A program made the translations under genes and the position numbers. The notes beneath the pieces were generated by a model. The model had not been told where the DNA came from. It searched no databases and was given only the letters and a program-made list of their open reading frames with translations. DNA of 64,000 bases, from the NCBI RefSeq assembly GCF_910589235.1, contig NC_060957.1:4034312-4098311 (forward strand), in the 5' to 3' direction. The stretch is from Vespa crabro (lineage: Eukaryota > Arthropoda > Insecta > Hymenoptera > Vespidae). Numbering within the stretch: the stretch's first letter is position 1; each line of letters begins with the position of its first letter. Below, in pieces: positions 24,877 to 39,933 of this stretch.

Positions 24877-27800
24877 ATAATAGTTAAAATATTTATAACA
24901 ATAATAACAGTAATGGCGATAATAACGTTAATAATAATAACAAAAATAAAGTAAATAATGAAAATAACGATGATAATAATAATAATATTTATAATAAAAT
25001 AATAACGATTTTAACGAGTATAATGATAGTAATAATAATAACAAATCGTAACGATAATAACGAAAATAACGATAATAATAATAAAAAAAAAATAATCCAA
25101 TAACAATAAATACGATATTAACGATAATAACGATAATATTAAAAACAATAATAACAATAATATCGATTATAACTATAATAGTAAAGATAATAAAAACAAT
25201 AATAACGATAATTACGTTAATGGCGGTAATAATAATATTAACAATAATAACGATAAAAATGAATATAACGATAAAAGTAATAACAATAATAACGATAATA
25301 AGGATCATATTAATAATTACAATTAAGATAAAATGATAATATCGATAATAACGATTATCATATTAATAGCTATTATACCAATAATACGATAATCATGTTA
25401 ATTATAATAATAACAATAATAAACATAGTAACGTAAATAACGATAATAACGAAAATAGTAATAATAACGATGATATCAATAATAATGATAATAATAATAA
25501 TAATAACAATCATAACGATATTAACAATAATAGCGATAATACCGATAATAACGATAGTAATAATACTAACGATAATAACAATAATAACAATAATAATAAT
25601 AACAATTATAATGATAATAACGATAATTAAAATACTAATAAAAATAATAATATTAATAAAGATAATAATGATATTAATGTTAATAATAATTATTCTAATT
25701 AAATATAAACGATAATACCGATTATAACCCTAAGAATAGAAACAATATTATCAATAATAACGTATTAACAATGATAATAATGAAGAGAATAACTATAAAA
25801 ATAATGAAAATATTATCGATAATATCAGTAATAACGATAAAAAAGGTAATAGTGCCAATAATATTAACAATAATAAAGTCAATAACGATTATAACGGCAA
25901 TAATAATAATAATAATAACGCTAATAAAAATAGAAGCAATAATGGCAGTAAAAAGGATAATAAAGGTAATAAGAATGATAACAATATTAACGATAATAAC
26001 GATATGAGTCATACTATCGATAATAACTATAACAACGATAATAATAATGAAAATATATATAAATAATAACGATAGTAACGATAATACCGATAATAATGAT
26101 AACAATAACTACTATAATTAAGATATTAATAATAACGCTAATAACGATAATAACAATAATTGTAAGAATAATAATAATACTAACGATAATAACGATAATT
26201 ACGGTAATAAATATAACAATAATAACGGCAATAAAGATTAAAACGAAAATAACGGTAATAATAATAATAACAATAATAGCGGTAATAATAATAATAAAAA
26301 AATTTATAATAAAATTTAATAAATAATAATTATAATAACGATAATAACGATAATAACGACATCAATAATAATATTAATAACAATAATGACGATAATTACG
26401 ATAAGAACTGTATTATTAATATCAATAATAACTATATTAACGATAATTACAAAAATAAAAATTACAATAATAACGATAATAACGATAATAACGATAATAA
26501 AGATAATAACAGTAATAATGTTAATATAAATAATAACGATAATGACAATAATAACGGTAATGACGATGATAACGAAGTTAATAGTACCATTAATAGTGAT
26601 AATAACGTTAATAATGATAATAACAGTATTAATAATTGCAATAATAACAATAGAAACGATAATAATGATAATGACGATAGAATTGATGATAATAATAATA
26701 ATAATAACAATAAAATAATAACGATTATAAGGTTCAACGATAATAATGATAATAATATTAACCATAATAACAATATTAACAATAATAATAATAACAATAA
26801 TACCGATAATAACGACAATAAAAATAATAATAATAACTATAATAACGTTAATAATAACAATAGTAGTAACGATAATAACAATAATGACGATAATAACGAT
26901 CTCGATACTAACGATTATAACGATATTAACTATATTAATAATAACGATATTAACAAAAATAACAATAATAATTATAACTATAAAACTTATAATAACTATA
27001 ATAATAATAATAATAAAGATTATAATGATAATAACGATATTAATAATAATAAAATCTACAATAATAACGATAATTAGGTTAATAATAAAAATAACATTAA
27101 TAACGAAAATGACGGTAAGGACGATGAATAGATAATAATAATAATAATAACAGTAACAATAATAACGAATATAACGATAATATTAGTAATAATAATATAA
27201 ACGAAGAGAACGCTAATAGCGATAGTAATTGTAACAATACTACCGTTAATAACGATAATATCGATAACATAAGTAACGATAATAATGATAATAACCACAA
27301 TAATGATAACAATAATATCGATAATAGGGATAATAATTATAACAATAATAACGTTAATAATACTAACTAAAATAATGATAATATCGATAACAGAAATAAA
27401 GATAATAGTGATTACAATAATGAGGATAATAACGATAATAGTAATAATAACTATAATAATGATTATAGCGATAATAAAAATAATACTAATAATCAAGATA
27501 ATAACGATAAAAACGGTAATAATAATCAAAATTATAGTAACGAAATAAACGATAATAACGACTATAAAAATAATAACAGTAACAATAATAAAGGTTATAA
27601 CGATAATATCAATAATAATAATAATAGTAATAACGGAAATAACGAAATTATCGACAATTATTATAATATTAATAGAATAATAAGATATTAAGGATTATAA
27701 CAATTATAATAATAATAATAATAACGATAAAAATGATAATAACGATAATAATAATAACAATAATAATGATTTTAACGATTATTACGATAACAACGATAAC

Positions 27801-30800
27801 ATCTTTAACAATACTGACGGTAATAACAACAATAAACATAATAACAATAAGAATAATTACGGTTGTAACGATAATAATAATAATAACAACAATATAAACG
27901 TTAATAACAATAATAACAATAAAAATGGAAAGAACGATAATAATAAGAACGATATTAACGATAATAATATAACAATAATAACGACAATAACGAAAATAAC
28001 GATTATAATAATAATTATAATATAATAATGTCGATAATAACGATAATAATGATAATAATGATAAAAATAATAACGTTAATAACGATAATAACGATCATAA
28101 CGATAATAATAATAAAAACAATAACGATAATAACGATAATAATAATAATAATAAGAACGATAATAACAATAATTATAAGAATTATTATAACTATAATAAC
28201 GATAATACCGATAATGACGATAATAATAATAACGATAACAACGATAATAATAATAACAATAATATCGATAATAACGATAATAATAATAGCAATAATAACG
28301 ATAATAATGATATTAACGATAATAACGATAATATCGACAATACCGATAATAGTGATAACAACGATAATAACGGTAATAATATCGTAAAGACGATAGTAAC
28401 TCTATTACCGAAAATATGATAACAATAATAACGATCATAACGATAATACTAATGACAATAATATCGATAATAACGATAATAATAATAAATATAAAAACGA
28501 TAACAACGATAATAATAATCACAATAAAAATGATAATAGCGATAATTACAATAACAACGATATCTCCAAAGGCAATAATGACGATATTAGCGACAATAAC
28601 GATAATAATAATAATAATAATAAAATAATGACGACAATAACTAATATAAAGATAAAAATAATTACAACAATAACGTTAATAACGATAATAACGATAATAA
28701 CGTTAGCAACGATAAGAAAGAAAACAATAATAACGATATCAACGACAATAACGATGATAATAATAACAATTGCAAAGATAATAACGATAACATCTATAAT
28801 GACGTTATCAATAATGACAATACTAACGATACAACCATAATAACGATTATAATAATAACATTAATATTGGTAGTAACGATAATAACAATAATAACGATAA
28901 TAATGATGAGTATAATGAAATAATAACGATAAAACGATAATAACGACAATAAAAATAACACAAATAAAGATAATAACGATAATATCGAAAATGACAAAAA
29001 TAATAATAACAATAATATTAATTAAAAGGGTAATAACGATATAAGCGATAATAGCGATAATTAATTTGACAACGATAATAATTATGATAACGATAATAAC
29101 TATAATAATGATATTAACGATAATTATCATTCTAATGATATTAACGATAATAATAATAATAATAATAACAATAATGATGAAAATAACGATCTTAGTATTA
29201 ACAATAATAAACCTAATAACGATAATAACGATGATAGTAATAACAATAATAACGATAATAACGATGACAGTAATGACATTAATAACGATAATAATAATAA
29301 TTATAAATAAGTGAAAAAGATAAAAACGAAAATAACGATAATAACTATGATAATAATAACATTAATAACGATAATAACGATAATAACGATAATAATAATA
29401 ATAATCATAACGATAATAAAAATAATTATTAAAATGTTAATAACAATAATATAGGAAATAGAGATAGTAACGATAATAAAAATAACTATAATAACGTTAA
29501 TAACGATAAAAACGATAATAATAATTACAATAATAATAATAATAATAATAACGACATATAAGATAACCTCAATAACAATAAAGACTGTAATAACGACAAT
29601 AATGATAATACTAATAAGAATAATAACGGTTATAACGATAATAATAATAACGACATTATTAATGATAATAACGATAATTACAATAATAACACTTTTAATA
29701 ATAACAATAACTACAATAAAACTATAATAACGATAATTGTTATAAGAATAATAACGATTATAACGATAATATTAATTATAATAACAAAATTATTAACAAT
29801 AATAACGATAATATCGATATTAATAATAACAATAACTACAATAATAAATATAATAACAATAATAACGATAATAATAACCGTCATAATAAGAAAAACAACA
29901 ATAATAATTATAGTAACGGTAATAACGATAACACCAATAATAATAATCACAGTAATAATAATAATAACGAGAATATCGATAATAACGGTAATAATCATGA
30001 TAATAATAACATTAATAACGTTAATAACGATAATAAAGATAATAATAATAACATTAATTACGATAATATCGATAATAATGAAAATAACAATATTAATAAT
30101 AATAATATCAACAATAATAACTATAGTATAGTTAATAATAGAAATAAACATAATAACGATTATGATGATAATGACCGTGAAACGATAATAATAATAATAA
30201 CAATACTAACGATAATAACGATTATGCCGATAATAATAATAATACTAATAATCACAATAATAACGATATCAACGATGATAATAATAATAATAACTATAAT
30301 AACGAATACAACGAAAATAACGATAATAATATCATTAATAATAATAACAGTAACAAAAACAATAATAACAATAACTATAATTACGATAACTAAGATAGCA
30401 TCAACAACAATATTAACGATAATATCGACAGGAATGATAATAATAATAATAACAATAATAACGATAATATCGTTAATAATGTTGATAATAATCAAACCTA
30501 TAACGATATTAACTATAATAAATATTAAAGAATAATTGTAATGAAATAATAACTATAGAAACGATAATGACGATCATAATAATAACACTAATAACGGTAA
30601 TAACGATAAGAAATAATAACGATAATAACGATAATAACGGTAATAATAATGACAATATTAACGGTAATAACGGTAATACCGATAAAAATAATAACGATAG
30701 TAGCGATCATAACCCTAACAATAATAACAATAATAACGATAATAAATATAATAATGATAATAATAATAATAACAATAACGATAATAATGATAATAACGAT

Positions 30801-32187
30801 AATAACGGATAATTATAATAAAAACGAATATAACGATAACAAAAATATTGACGATTATAATGGTGACGATAATAACGATAATAAGGATATAGATAAAAAA
30901 AATAATAACGATGATATTGATGGTGACGATAGTAACGATAAAATCAATTTCAATAATGTCGTAATAACGATAATAACGATAATAATAATGATAATAATAA
31001 TAACATTAATAACGATAATAACTATAATAAAGATAATAATAATAATTATAATAAAATAACGTTAATAGCGGTAATAATGATATTGATAAAAACAATAATA
31101 ACGATAATAATGATGATGATGATTATAATGATATTAACGATAACATTAATAACTATAATAACAATAATAACGATAATAATGGTAAGAATAATAACGACAA
31201 TAATGAATACAATAATGACAATAATTACGGTAATAACGATAATAACGCTAATAATAATAACGATAATAGCGATAATGATGATAGTAATAATAATAACAAT
31301 AATCACGGTAATAACAATAATAACGATAAAAATAATAATAATATTAAAAATATGAATAATTATAACAATAATAATTTAAACGATAATTACGATAATAACG
31401 TCAACAGCAATAACAGTAATAACCATAATAATCATAATACTGTTAATAAGAATAACTATAATAACAAAAATAATGATAACAACGATACTAACTATAATAA
31501 CAATAATAACGATATTATGTTAATAATAATAATAATACTAACGATAATAACGATAGTAAAGATAATAATTGCATTAATAATAATAACAATAATAATGATA
31601 ATGGCGATATAGAGATAAAAAAACTACACTGATAACAATAATAACGATAATAATAATAATAATAATAACAATAATAATTATAATTACGATAATAATAATC
31701 ACAATAATGACGATAATGATGATAATAACGATAATATAGATTATAATAATAATGATGATAATAACAATAATTACGATAATAACAGTAATAATAATAACAA
31801 TAATACCGAAAATAATTCTAATAACGATAATATTGATAGTAATGGTAATAACAATAATAATACTAACAATAAAGCGATAAAAGCGGTAATAATAATAATA
31901 ACTATAATAACGATAATAACGTTAATAATAATGACAAGAATGAACACGATAATAACGAATTGACGATAATGATAGTAACAAAAATAAATATAATTATAAT
32001 GATAATTTCGATAAGAACGATAACATCAATAACATTAATGACGATAATTACGTCAATATGGATAATAATAATTATAATAACCATAATAATGGATAATAAT
32101 AATAATAATAATAAAAAATAATAACGATAATAAACATTATAATGATAAAAATAATAACAATACAACGATAATGACGATAATAACGAT
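24877..32187 (+). repeat. AAT/AAC/GAT satellite right of R1 copy 3
   Basis: Continuous triplet satellite in the same orientation, with no transposon or gene visible. Divergent internal paralogy can be seen: about 27750-27910 resembles 13990-14160 (both with AATAAGAATAATTACGGTTGT-like wording), and a related AATAAGAATAATAACGG block occurs near 29615. Phase-slip junctions with AAAATAATAACG-type wording occur near 26710 and 28615. Confidence 0.93.
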
Positions 32188-33373
32188 AAAAACGATAATA
32201 ATTAAAATAACGATAATAATTATAACAATAATAACAAAAAAACGGTAATATTGATAATAAAGATAATATCGATAATTATTATAACAATAATAAAATAATA
32301 AATATAATAACTATTATGACGGTAATAATAATAACAATAATAACGATAATAAGGGTAATAAAGATAATAATAATAACACAAATAACGATAATAATGATAA
32401 GAATAATAAAGATAATAAGGATAATAACTTTAATGACCCTATAAATAAGAAGAATAGTATCAATAAAAACGTTAATAAGGATTATAATAATAACATTAAT
32501 AACAATAATAAGGATAATAACGATAATAACGATAATAACGGTAATAACAATAATAACGATAAAAATAATTATCAAAATAAAATATTACCTATAAAAACGG
32601 AAATAACGGTAATAAAAATGATAAAACTAATAACAATAATAATAATAATAACGATAATGACGATAATAATTATAATAGCGATAATAATAATACTAAAGAT
32701 ATAATGATAATAATAATAATTATAATAACAATAATGACGGTATTAACGATATTTATAGTAACAATAATAAAAATAATAACGACAATAACGATGATAATAA
32801 TGACATTAATAATGATAATTACGATATTAACGATAATAACGATAATGACGATAATAATGATAACGATATTAACGATAATAACGGTAATAACAATAATTAT
32901 AATAATAACAAAAATAATTATAATAACAATAGTTATAAGAATAATAATAACAATAATAACGATAACAACAATAGTTATAAGATTAATAATAACAATAATA
33001 ACGATAATAACGACAGTAACAATAATATTAATAGTAACATTAATAACGATAATAACGCTAATAACGATAACAATAATAACTATAATAACCTTAATATCCA
33101 TAATAATAATATCAATAATAACGGTAATAAAAATAATGGCGATAATAAGATTAATAATAAAAAATAATAACGTTAATATCCATAATAATAATATCAATAA
33201 TAACGATTATAACGATAATAACGATAATAATAACTATAATAAAGGTATTAACGATAATAACAATAATAACGAAAATATTAATAAAAATAATAAAGATAAT
33301 AGCGGTAATAACGCTAATAATAATAATAATACCGATAATAACGATAATAAAGATAATGACAATAAAATTGATG

Positions 33374-33437
<64 letters not shown>

Positions 33438-33702
33438 GAATAACAATAATAACGATAATAATAATAACAATAATACTGATAATAACGATAATAACGACAG
33501 TAACGATAATAATAAGAAAAATAATTATAATAACAATTATATCAATAATAGTAATAATAATATTAACGATAATAACGATAATATAAATAATAATAATAAT
33601 AATAATAGTAAAATGAAAACGATTATATAGATTATGACGATAATAATAATATCAATAATAACGGATAATAAAGTTTATAGCGATATTGATGATAATAACG
33701 GC

Positions 33703-33757
<55 letters not shown>

Positions 33758-36060
33758 TAATAACGATAATAACGATAATAACGATAATAATAATAACAAT
33801 AAAGACGATAAAAACAATAATAACTGTAATAACGATAATAATAATAACGACAATAACAATAAAAACGATAATAACGATAACATCGATAATCACGATAACA
33901 ATATTAATGATAGTAACGATAACAACAATAATCATAATAACAAAAATAACAGTAATATGGGTAATAACGAAATGAAGAACAACAATAATAACGACAACGA
34001 CGAAAATAATGGTAACAATATTAATTATAACAAAATAATAACAATAATAACGATAATAATGATACTAACGATAATAATAATACTAACGATTTAAACGACA
34101 ATAATAATAATGGTAATAAAAATAGTGGCAATAATAACAATATAAATAATAACAATAATAAAGACATAACGATAATAACGATAATAATAACAATAATAGC
34201 AAAAATAATAACGATAATGACGAAAATTATAATAACAATAACGACGATAATAAAACCAAAAATATTAACGATAATAACGATAATAACGATAATATCGATA
34301 GTTATAATAATAATAATAATAAAATAATAACTATAAAAACGTTTATAAAGATAATAATAATAACAATAATATAGATAATAACGATAATAACGATAAAAAT
34401 ATAAACTATAATAACGATTATAATGATGATAATAATAATTATGAAAATGATAATAACGATAATATCGATAATAATAGTAATATTATTAATAAAGTAATAA
34501 CGATAATAACGATTATGACGATAATAATAATAACAATTGTAACGATAATAACGATATTAACGATAAGAACGATAATGACGATAATATAATACTAATGATA
34601 ATAACAATAATAAAGATAATAACGATATTAACGATTAAAACGATAATGACGAAAATATAATACTCATGATAATAAATATAATAATAATAATAATAACAAT
34701 AATAGAGATAATAATGGATATGACGATAATAATAATAATAATAACAAATGTAACGATAATATCGATAATTAAATTAACAAAGAGAATAAAGATAGTAACG
34801 TTAATAAACGTTAAAAAACGTTAGTAATAATAACAATAATTTCAGTATTAAAGAAAATAATATTAACAATAATAACGATAATAACGATAACAACGATGAT
34901 AATAATTACATTTATAACGGGAATATCGATAATATCAATAATAACGCTAATATCGATAATAACTATAATGACGATTACAAAAATAACATTAATAACGATA
35001 ATAACGATGATAATAAGGACATTAATTACGTTAATAACGATACTATCGACAAAAACGTTAATAAGAAAAATAACAATATGAATAATTACAGTAATAACGG
35101 TAATAACGATTATAACGATGATGATAATTACATTAATAATGAGTATAACGACAATAACGATATTAAAATTAATAACGAAAATAACGATAATAATGACAAC
35201 AACAATAGCAATAACAACAATAATTATTGAAATATTGATAACAATAATAACGATAATATCGATAATAATGATAACAATAATAAACAAAATAATTATAACA
35301 ATAATAACAGTAATAACGATAATAACAATAATTATAAAAATAATAATAACAATATTAACGATATTCTCGACTTATCGGTAATAACGACAACAATAATAAC
35401 GGTATTAACTATAATAACGTTAATAAAGGTAACAATAATAACGATAATAAGGATAATAACGTTATTAACCATGATAATAATAACATTAATAACGATAATA
35501 ATGATGATAATAATAATATTAATAACGTAAATAACGATAATATAGTAATAACGATGATAATAATTACATTAATATCGAAATTAACGATAATGGCAATATT
35601 AATAAATGAAATAATAAATATAATAACGATAATAAGGATAATAGCGATATTAGCGATGATAATTATAACATCAATATCAATAATGACGGTAATAACGATA
35701 ATAACGATAATAAAATCAACTGAAAAATCTATAATAAAGAAAATTATAATAATAATAATAACCATAATAACGATAGTATCAATAATAATAAAAATAATAA
35801 TAGAATAATCACGATAATAACGATTTTAATGATATTAATAATAACAATAATGACGATATTAACGATAATAAGGATATTAATAATTACAACAATAAGGACA
35901 ATAACGATAATAACGATAAAAATAATCACATTAATAACGATAATAACGATAATATGGATAATATCGATAATAATAATAATAATAATAAAATAATAACGAT
36001 AATAACTTTTGTAAGAATAATAGTAATAACAATAAGAAGGATAATAACGATAATAACGAT
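32188..36060 (+). repeat. 3873-bp tandem duplication, unit 1
   Basis: The first of two head-to-tail satellite units, with the partner exactly 3873 bp downstream. I saw only about four substitutions between them (near 32431, 34679, 34721 and 35420) and no length change. Two pure (AAT)n tracts, about 60 bp ending at 33432 and about 48 bp near 33703-33752, have the same length in both units, although such tracts normally mutate fast. There are no genes; the 308-codon frame inside (Ile/Thr then Asn-rich) is satellite translation. Confidence 0.95.
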
Positions 36061-37246
36061 AAAAACGATAATAATTAAAATAACGATAATAATTATAACA
36101 ATAATAACAAAAAAACGGTAATATTGATAATAAAGATAATATCGATAATTATTATAACAATAATAAAATAATAAATATAATAACTATTATGACGGTAATA
36201 ATAATAACAATAATAACGATAATAAGGGTAATAAAGATAATAATAATAACACAAATAACGATAATAATGATAAGAATAATAAAGATAATAAGGATAATAA
36301 CTATAATGACCCTATAAATAAGAAGAATAGTATCAATAAAAACGTTAATAAGGATTATAATAATAACATTAATAACAATAATAAGGATAATAACGATAAT
36401 AACGATAATAACGGTAATAACAATAATAACGATAAAAATAATTATCAAAATAAAATATTACCTATAAAAACGGAAATAACGGTAATAAAAATGATAAAAC
36501 TAATAACAATAATAATAATAATAACGATAATGACGATAATAATTATAATAGCGATAATAATAATACTAAAGATATAATGATAATAATAATAATTATAATA
36601 ACAATAATGACGGTATTAACGATATTTATAGTAACAATAATAAAAATAATAACGACAATAACGATGATAATAATGACATTAATAATGATAATTACGATAT
36701 TAACGATAATAACGATAATGACGATAATAATGATAACGATATTAACGATAATAACGGTAATAACAATAATTATAATAATAACAAAAATAATTATAATAAC
36801 AATAGTTATAAGAATAATAATAACAATAATAACGATAACAACAATAGTTATAAGATTAATAATAACAATAATAACGATAATAACGACAGTAACAATAATA
36901 TTAATAGTAACATTAATAACGATAATAACGCTAATAACGATAACAATAATAACTATAATAACCTTAATATCCATAATAATAATATCAATAATAACGGTAA
37001 TAAAAATAATGGCGATAATAAGATTAATAATAAAAAATAATAACGTTAATATCCATAATAATAATATCAATAATAACGATTATAACGATAATAACGATAA
37101 TAATAACTATAATAAAGGTATTAACGATAATAACAATAATAACGAAAATATTAATAAAAATAATAAAGATAATAGCGGTAATAACGCTAATAATAATAAT
37201 AATACCGATAATAACGATAATAAAGATAATGACAATAAAATTGATG

Positions 37247-37310
<64 letters not shown>

Positions 37311-37575
37311 GAATAACAATAATAACGATAATAATAATAACAATAATACTGATAATAACGATAATAACGACAGTAACGATAATAATAAGAAAAATAATTA
37401 TAATAACAATTATATCAATAATAGTAATAATAATATTAACGATAATAACGATAATATAAATAATAATAATAATAATAATAGTAAAATGAAAACGATTATA
37501 TAGATTATGACGATAATAATAATATCAATAATAACGGATAATAAAGTTTATAGCGATATTGATGATAATAACGGC

Positions 37576-37630
<55 letters not shown>

Positions 37631-39933
37631 TAATAACGATAATAACGATAATAACGATAATAATAATAACAATAAAGACGATAAAAACAATAATAACTGT
37701 AATAACGATAATAATAATAACGACAATAACAATAAAAACGATAATAACGATAACATCGATAATCACGATAACAATATTAATGATAGTAACGATAACAACA
37801 ATAATCATAATAACAAAAATAACAGTAATATGGGTAATAACGAAATGAAGAACAACAATAATAACGACAACGACGAAAATAATGGTAACAATATTAATTA
37901 TAACAAAATAATAACAATAATAACGATAATAATGATACTAACGATAATAATAATACTAACGATTTAAACGACAATAATAATAATGGTAATAAAAATAGTG
38001 GCAATAATAACAATATAAATAATAACAATAATAAAGACATAACGATAATAACGATAATAATAACAATAATAGCAAAAATAATAACGATAATGACGAAAAT
38101 TATAATAACAATAACGACGATAATAAAACCAAAAATATTAACGATAATAACGATAATAACGATAATATCGATAGTTATAATAATAATAATAATAAAATAA
38201 TAACTATAAAAACGTTTATAAAGATAATAATAATAACAATAATATAGATAATAACGATAATAACGATAAAAATATAAACTATAATAACGATTATAATGAT
38301 GATAATAATAATTATGAAAATGATAATAACGATAATATCGATAATAATAGTAATATTATTAATAAAGTAATAACGATAATAACGATTATGACGATAATAA
38401 TAATAACAATTGTAACGATAATAACGATATTAACGATAAGAACGATAATGACGATAATATAATACTAATGATAATAACAATAATAAAGATAATAACGATA
38501 TTAACGATTAAAACGATAATGACGAAAATATAATACTCATGATAATAAATAAAATAATAATAATAATAACAATAATAGAGATAATAATGGTTATGACGAT
38601 AATAATAATAATAATAACAAATGTAACGATAATATCGATAATTAAATTAACAAAGAGAATAAAGATAGTAACGTTAATAAACGTTAAAAAACGTTAGTAA
38701 TAATAACAATAATTTCAGTATTAAAGAAAATAATATTAACAATAATAACGATAATAACGATAACAACGATGATAATAATTACATTTATAACGGGAATATC
38801 GATAATATCAATAATAACGCTAATATCGATAATAACTATAATGACGATTACAAAAATAACATTAATAACGATAATAACGATGATAATAAGGACATTAATT
38901 ACGTTAATAACGATACTATCGACAAAAACGTTAATAAGAAAAATAACAATATGAATAATTACAGTAATAACGGTAATAACGATTATAACGATGATGATAA
39001 TTACATTAATAATGAGTATAACGACAATAACGATATTAAAATTAATAACGAAAATAACGATAATAATGACAACAACAATAGCAATAACAACAATAATTAT
39101 TGAAATATTGATAACAATAATAACGATAATATCGATAATAATGATAACAATAATAAACAAAATAATTATAACAATAATAACAGTAATAACGATAATAACA
39201 ATAATTATAAAAATAATAATAACAATATTAACGATATTCTCGACTTATCGGTAATAACGACAACAATAATAACGGTATTAACTATAATAACGATAATAAA
39301 GGTAACAATAATAACGATAATAAGGATAATAACGTTATTAACCATGATAATAATAACATTAATAACGATAATAATGATGATAATAATAATATTAATAACG
39401 TAAATAACGATAATATAGTAATAACGATGATAATAATTACATTAATATCGAAATTAACGATAATGGCAATATTAATAAATGAAATAATAAATATAATAAC
39501 GATAATAAGGATAATAGCGATATTAGCGATGATAATTATAACATCAATATCAATAATGACGGTAATAACGATAATAACGATAATAAAATCAACTGAAAAA
39601 TCTATAATAAAGAAAATTATAATAATAATAATAACCATAATAACGATAGTATCAATAATAATAAAAATAATAATAGAATAATCACGATAATAACGATTTT
39701 AATGATATTAATAATAACAATAATGACGATATTAACGATAATAAGGATATTAATAATTACAACAATAAGGACAATAACGATAATAACGATAAAAATAATC
39801 ACATTAATAACGATAATAACGATAATATGGATAATATCGATAATAATAATAATAATAATAAAATAATAACGATAATAACTTTTGTAAGAATAATAGTAAT
39901 AACAATAAGAAGGATAATAACGATAATAACGAT
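36061..39933 (+). repeat. 3873-bp tandem duplication, unit 2
   Basis: The second unit, collinear with unit 1 over its full length. It starts at AAAAACGATAATAATTAAAA and ends at the AAGAAGGATAATAACGATAA block, which also closes unit 1. It is followed by ordinary satellite. The near-perfect identity means a very recent duplication or an assembly artefact such as a retained overlap or haplotype. Confidence 0.95.

Noticed and set aside
32704..33630. 308-codon Asn-rich frame repeated at 36577-37503, possible prion-like or Asn-repeat protein
   Set aside because: The exact repetition comes from the 3873-bp DNA duplication. The Asn tract is AAT/AAC satellite, and the opposite strand is open too.
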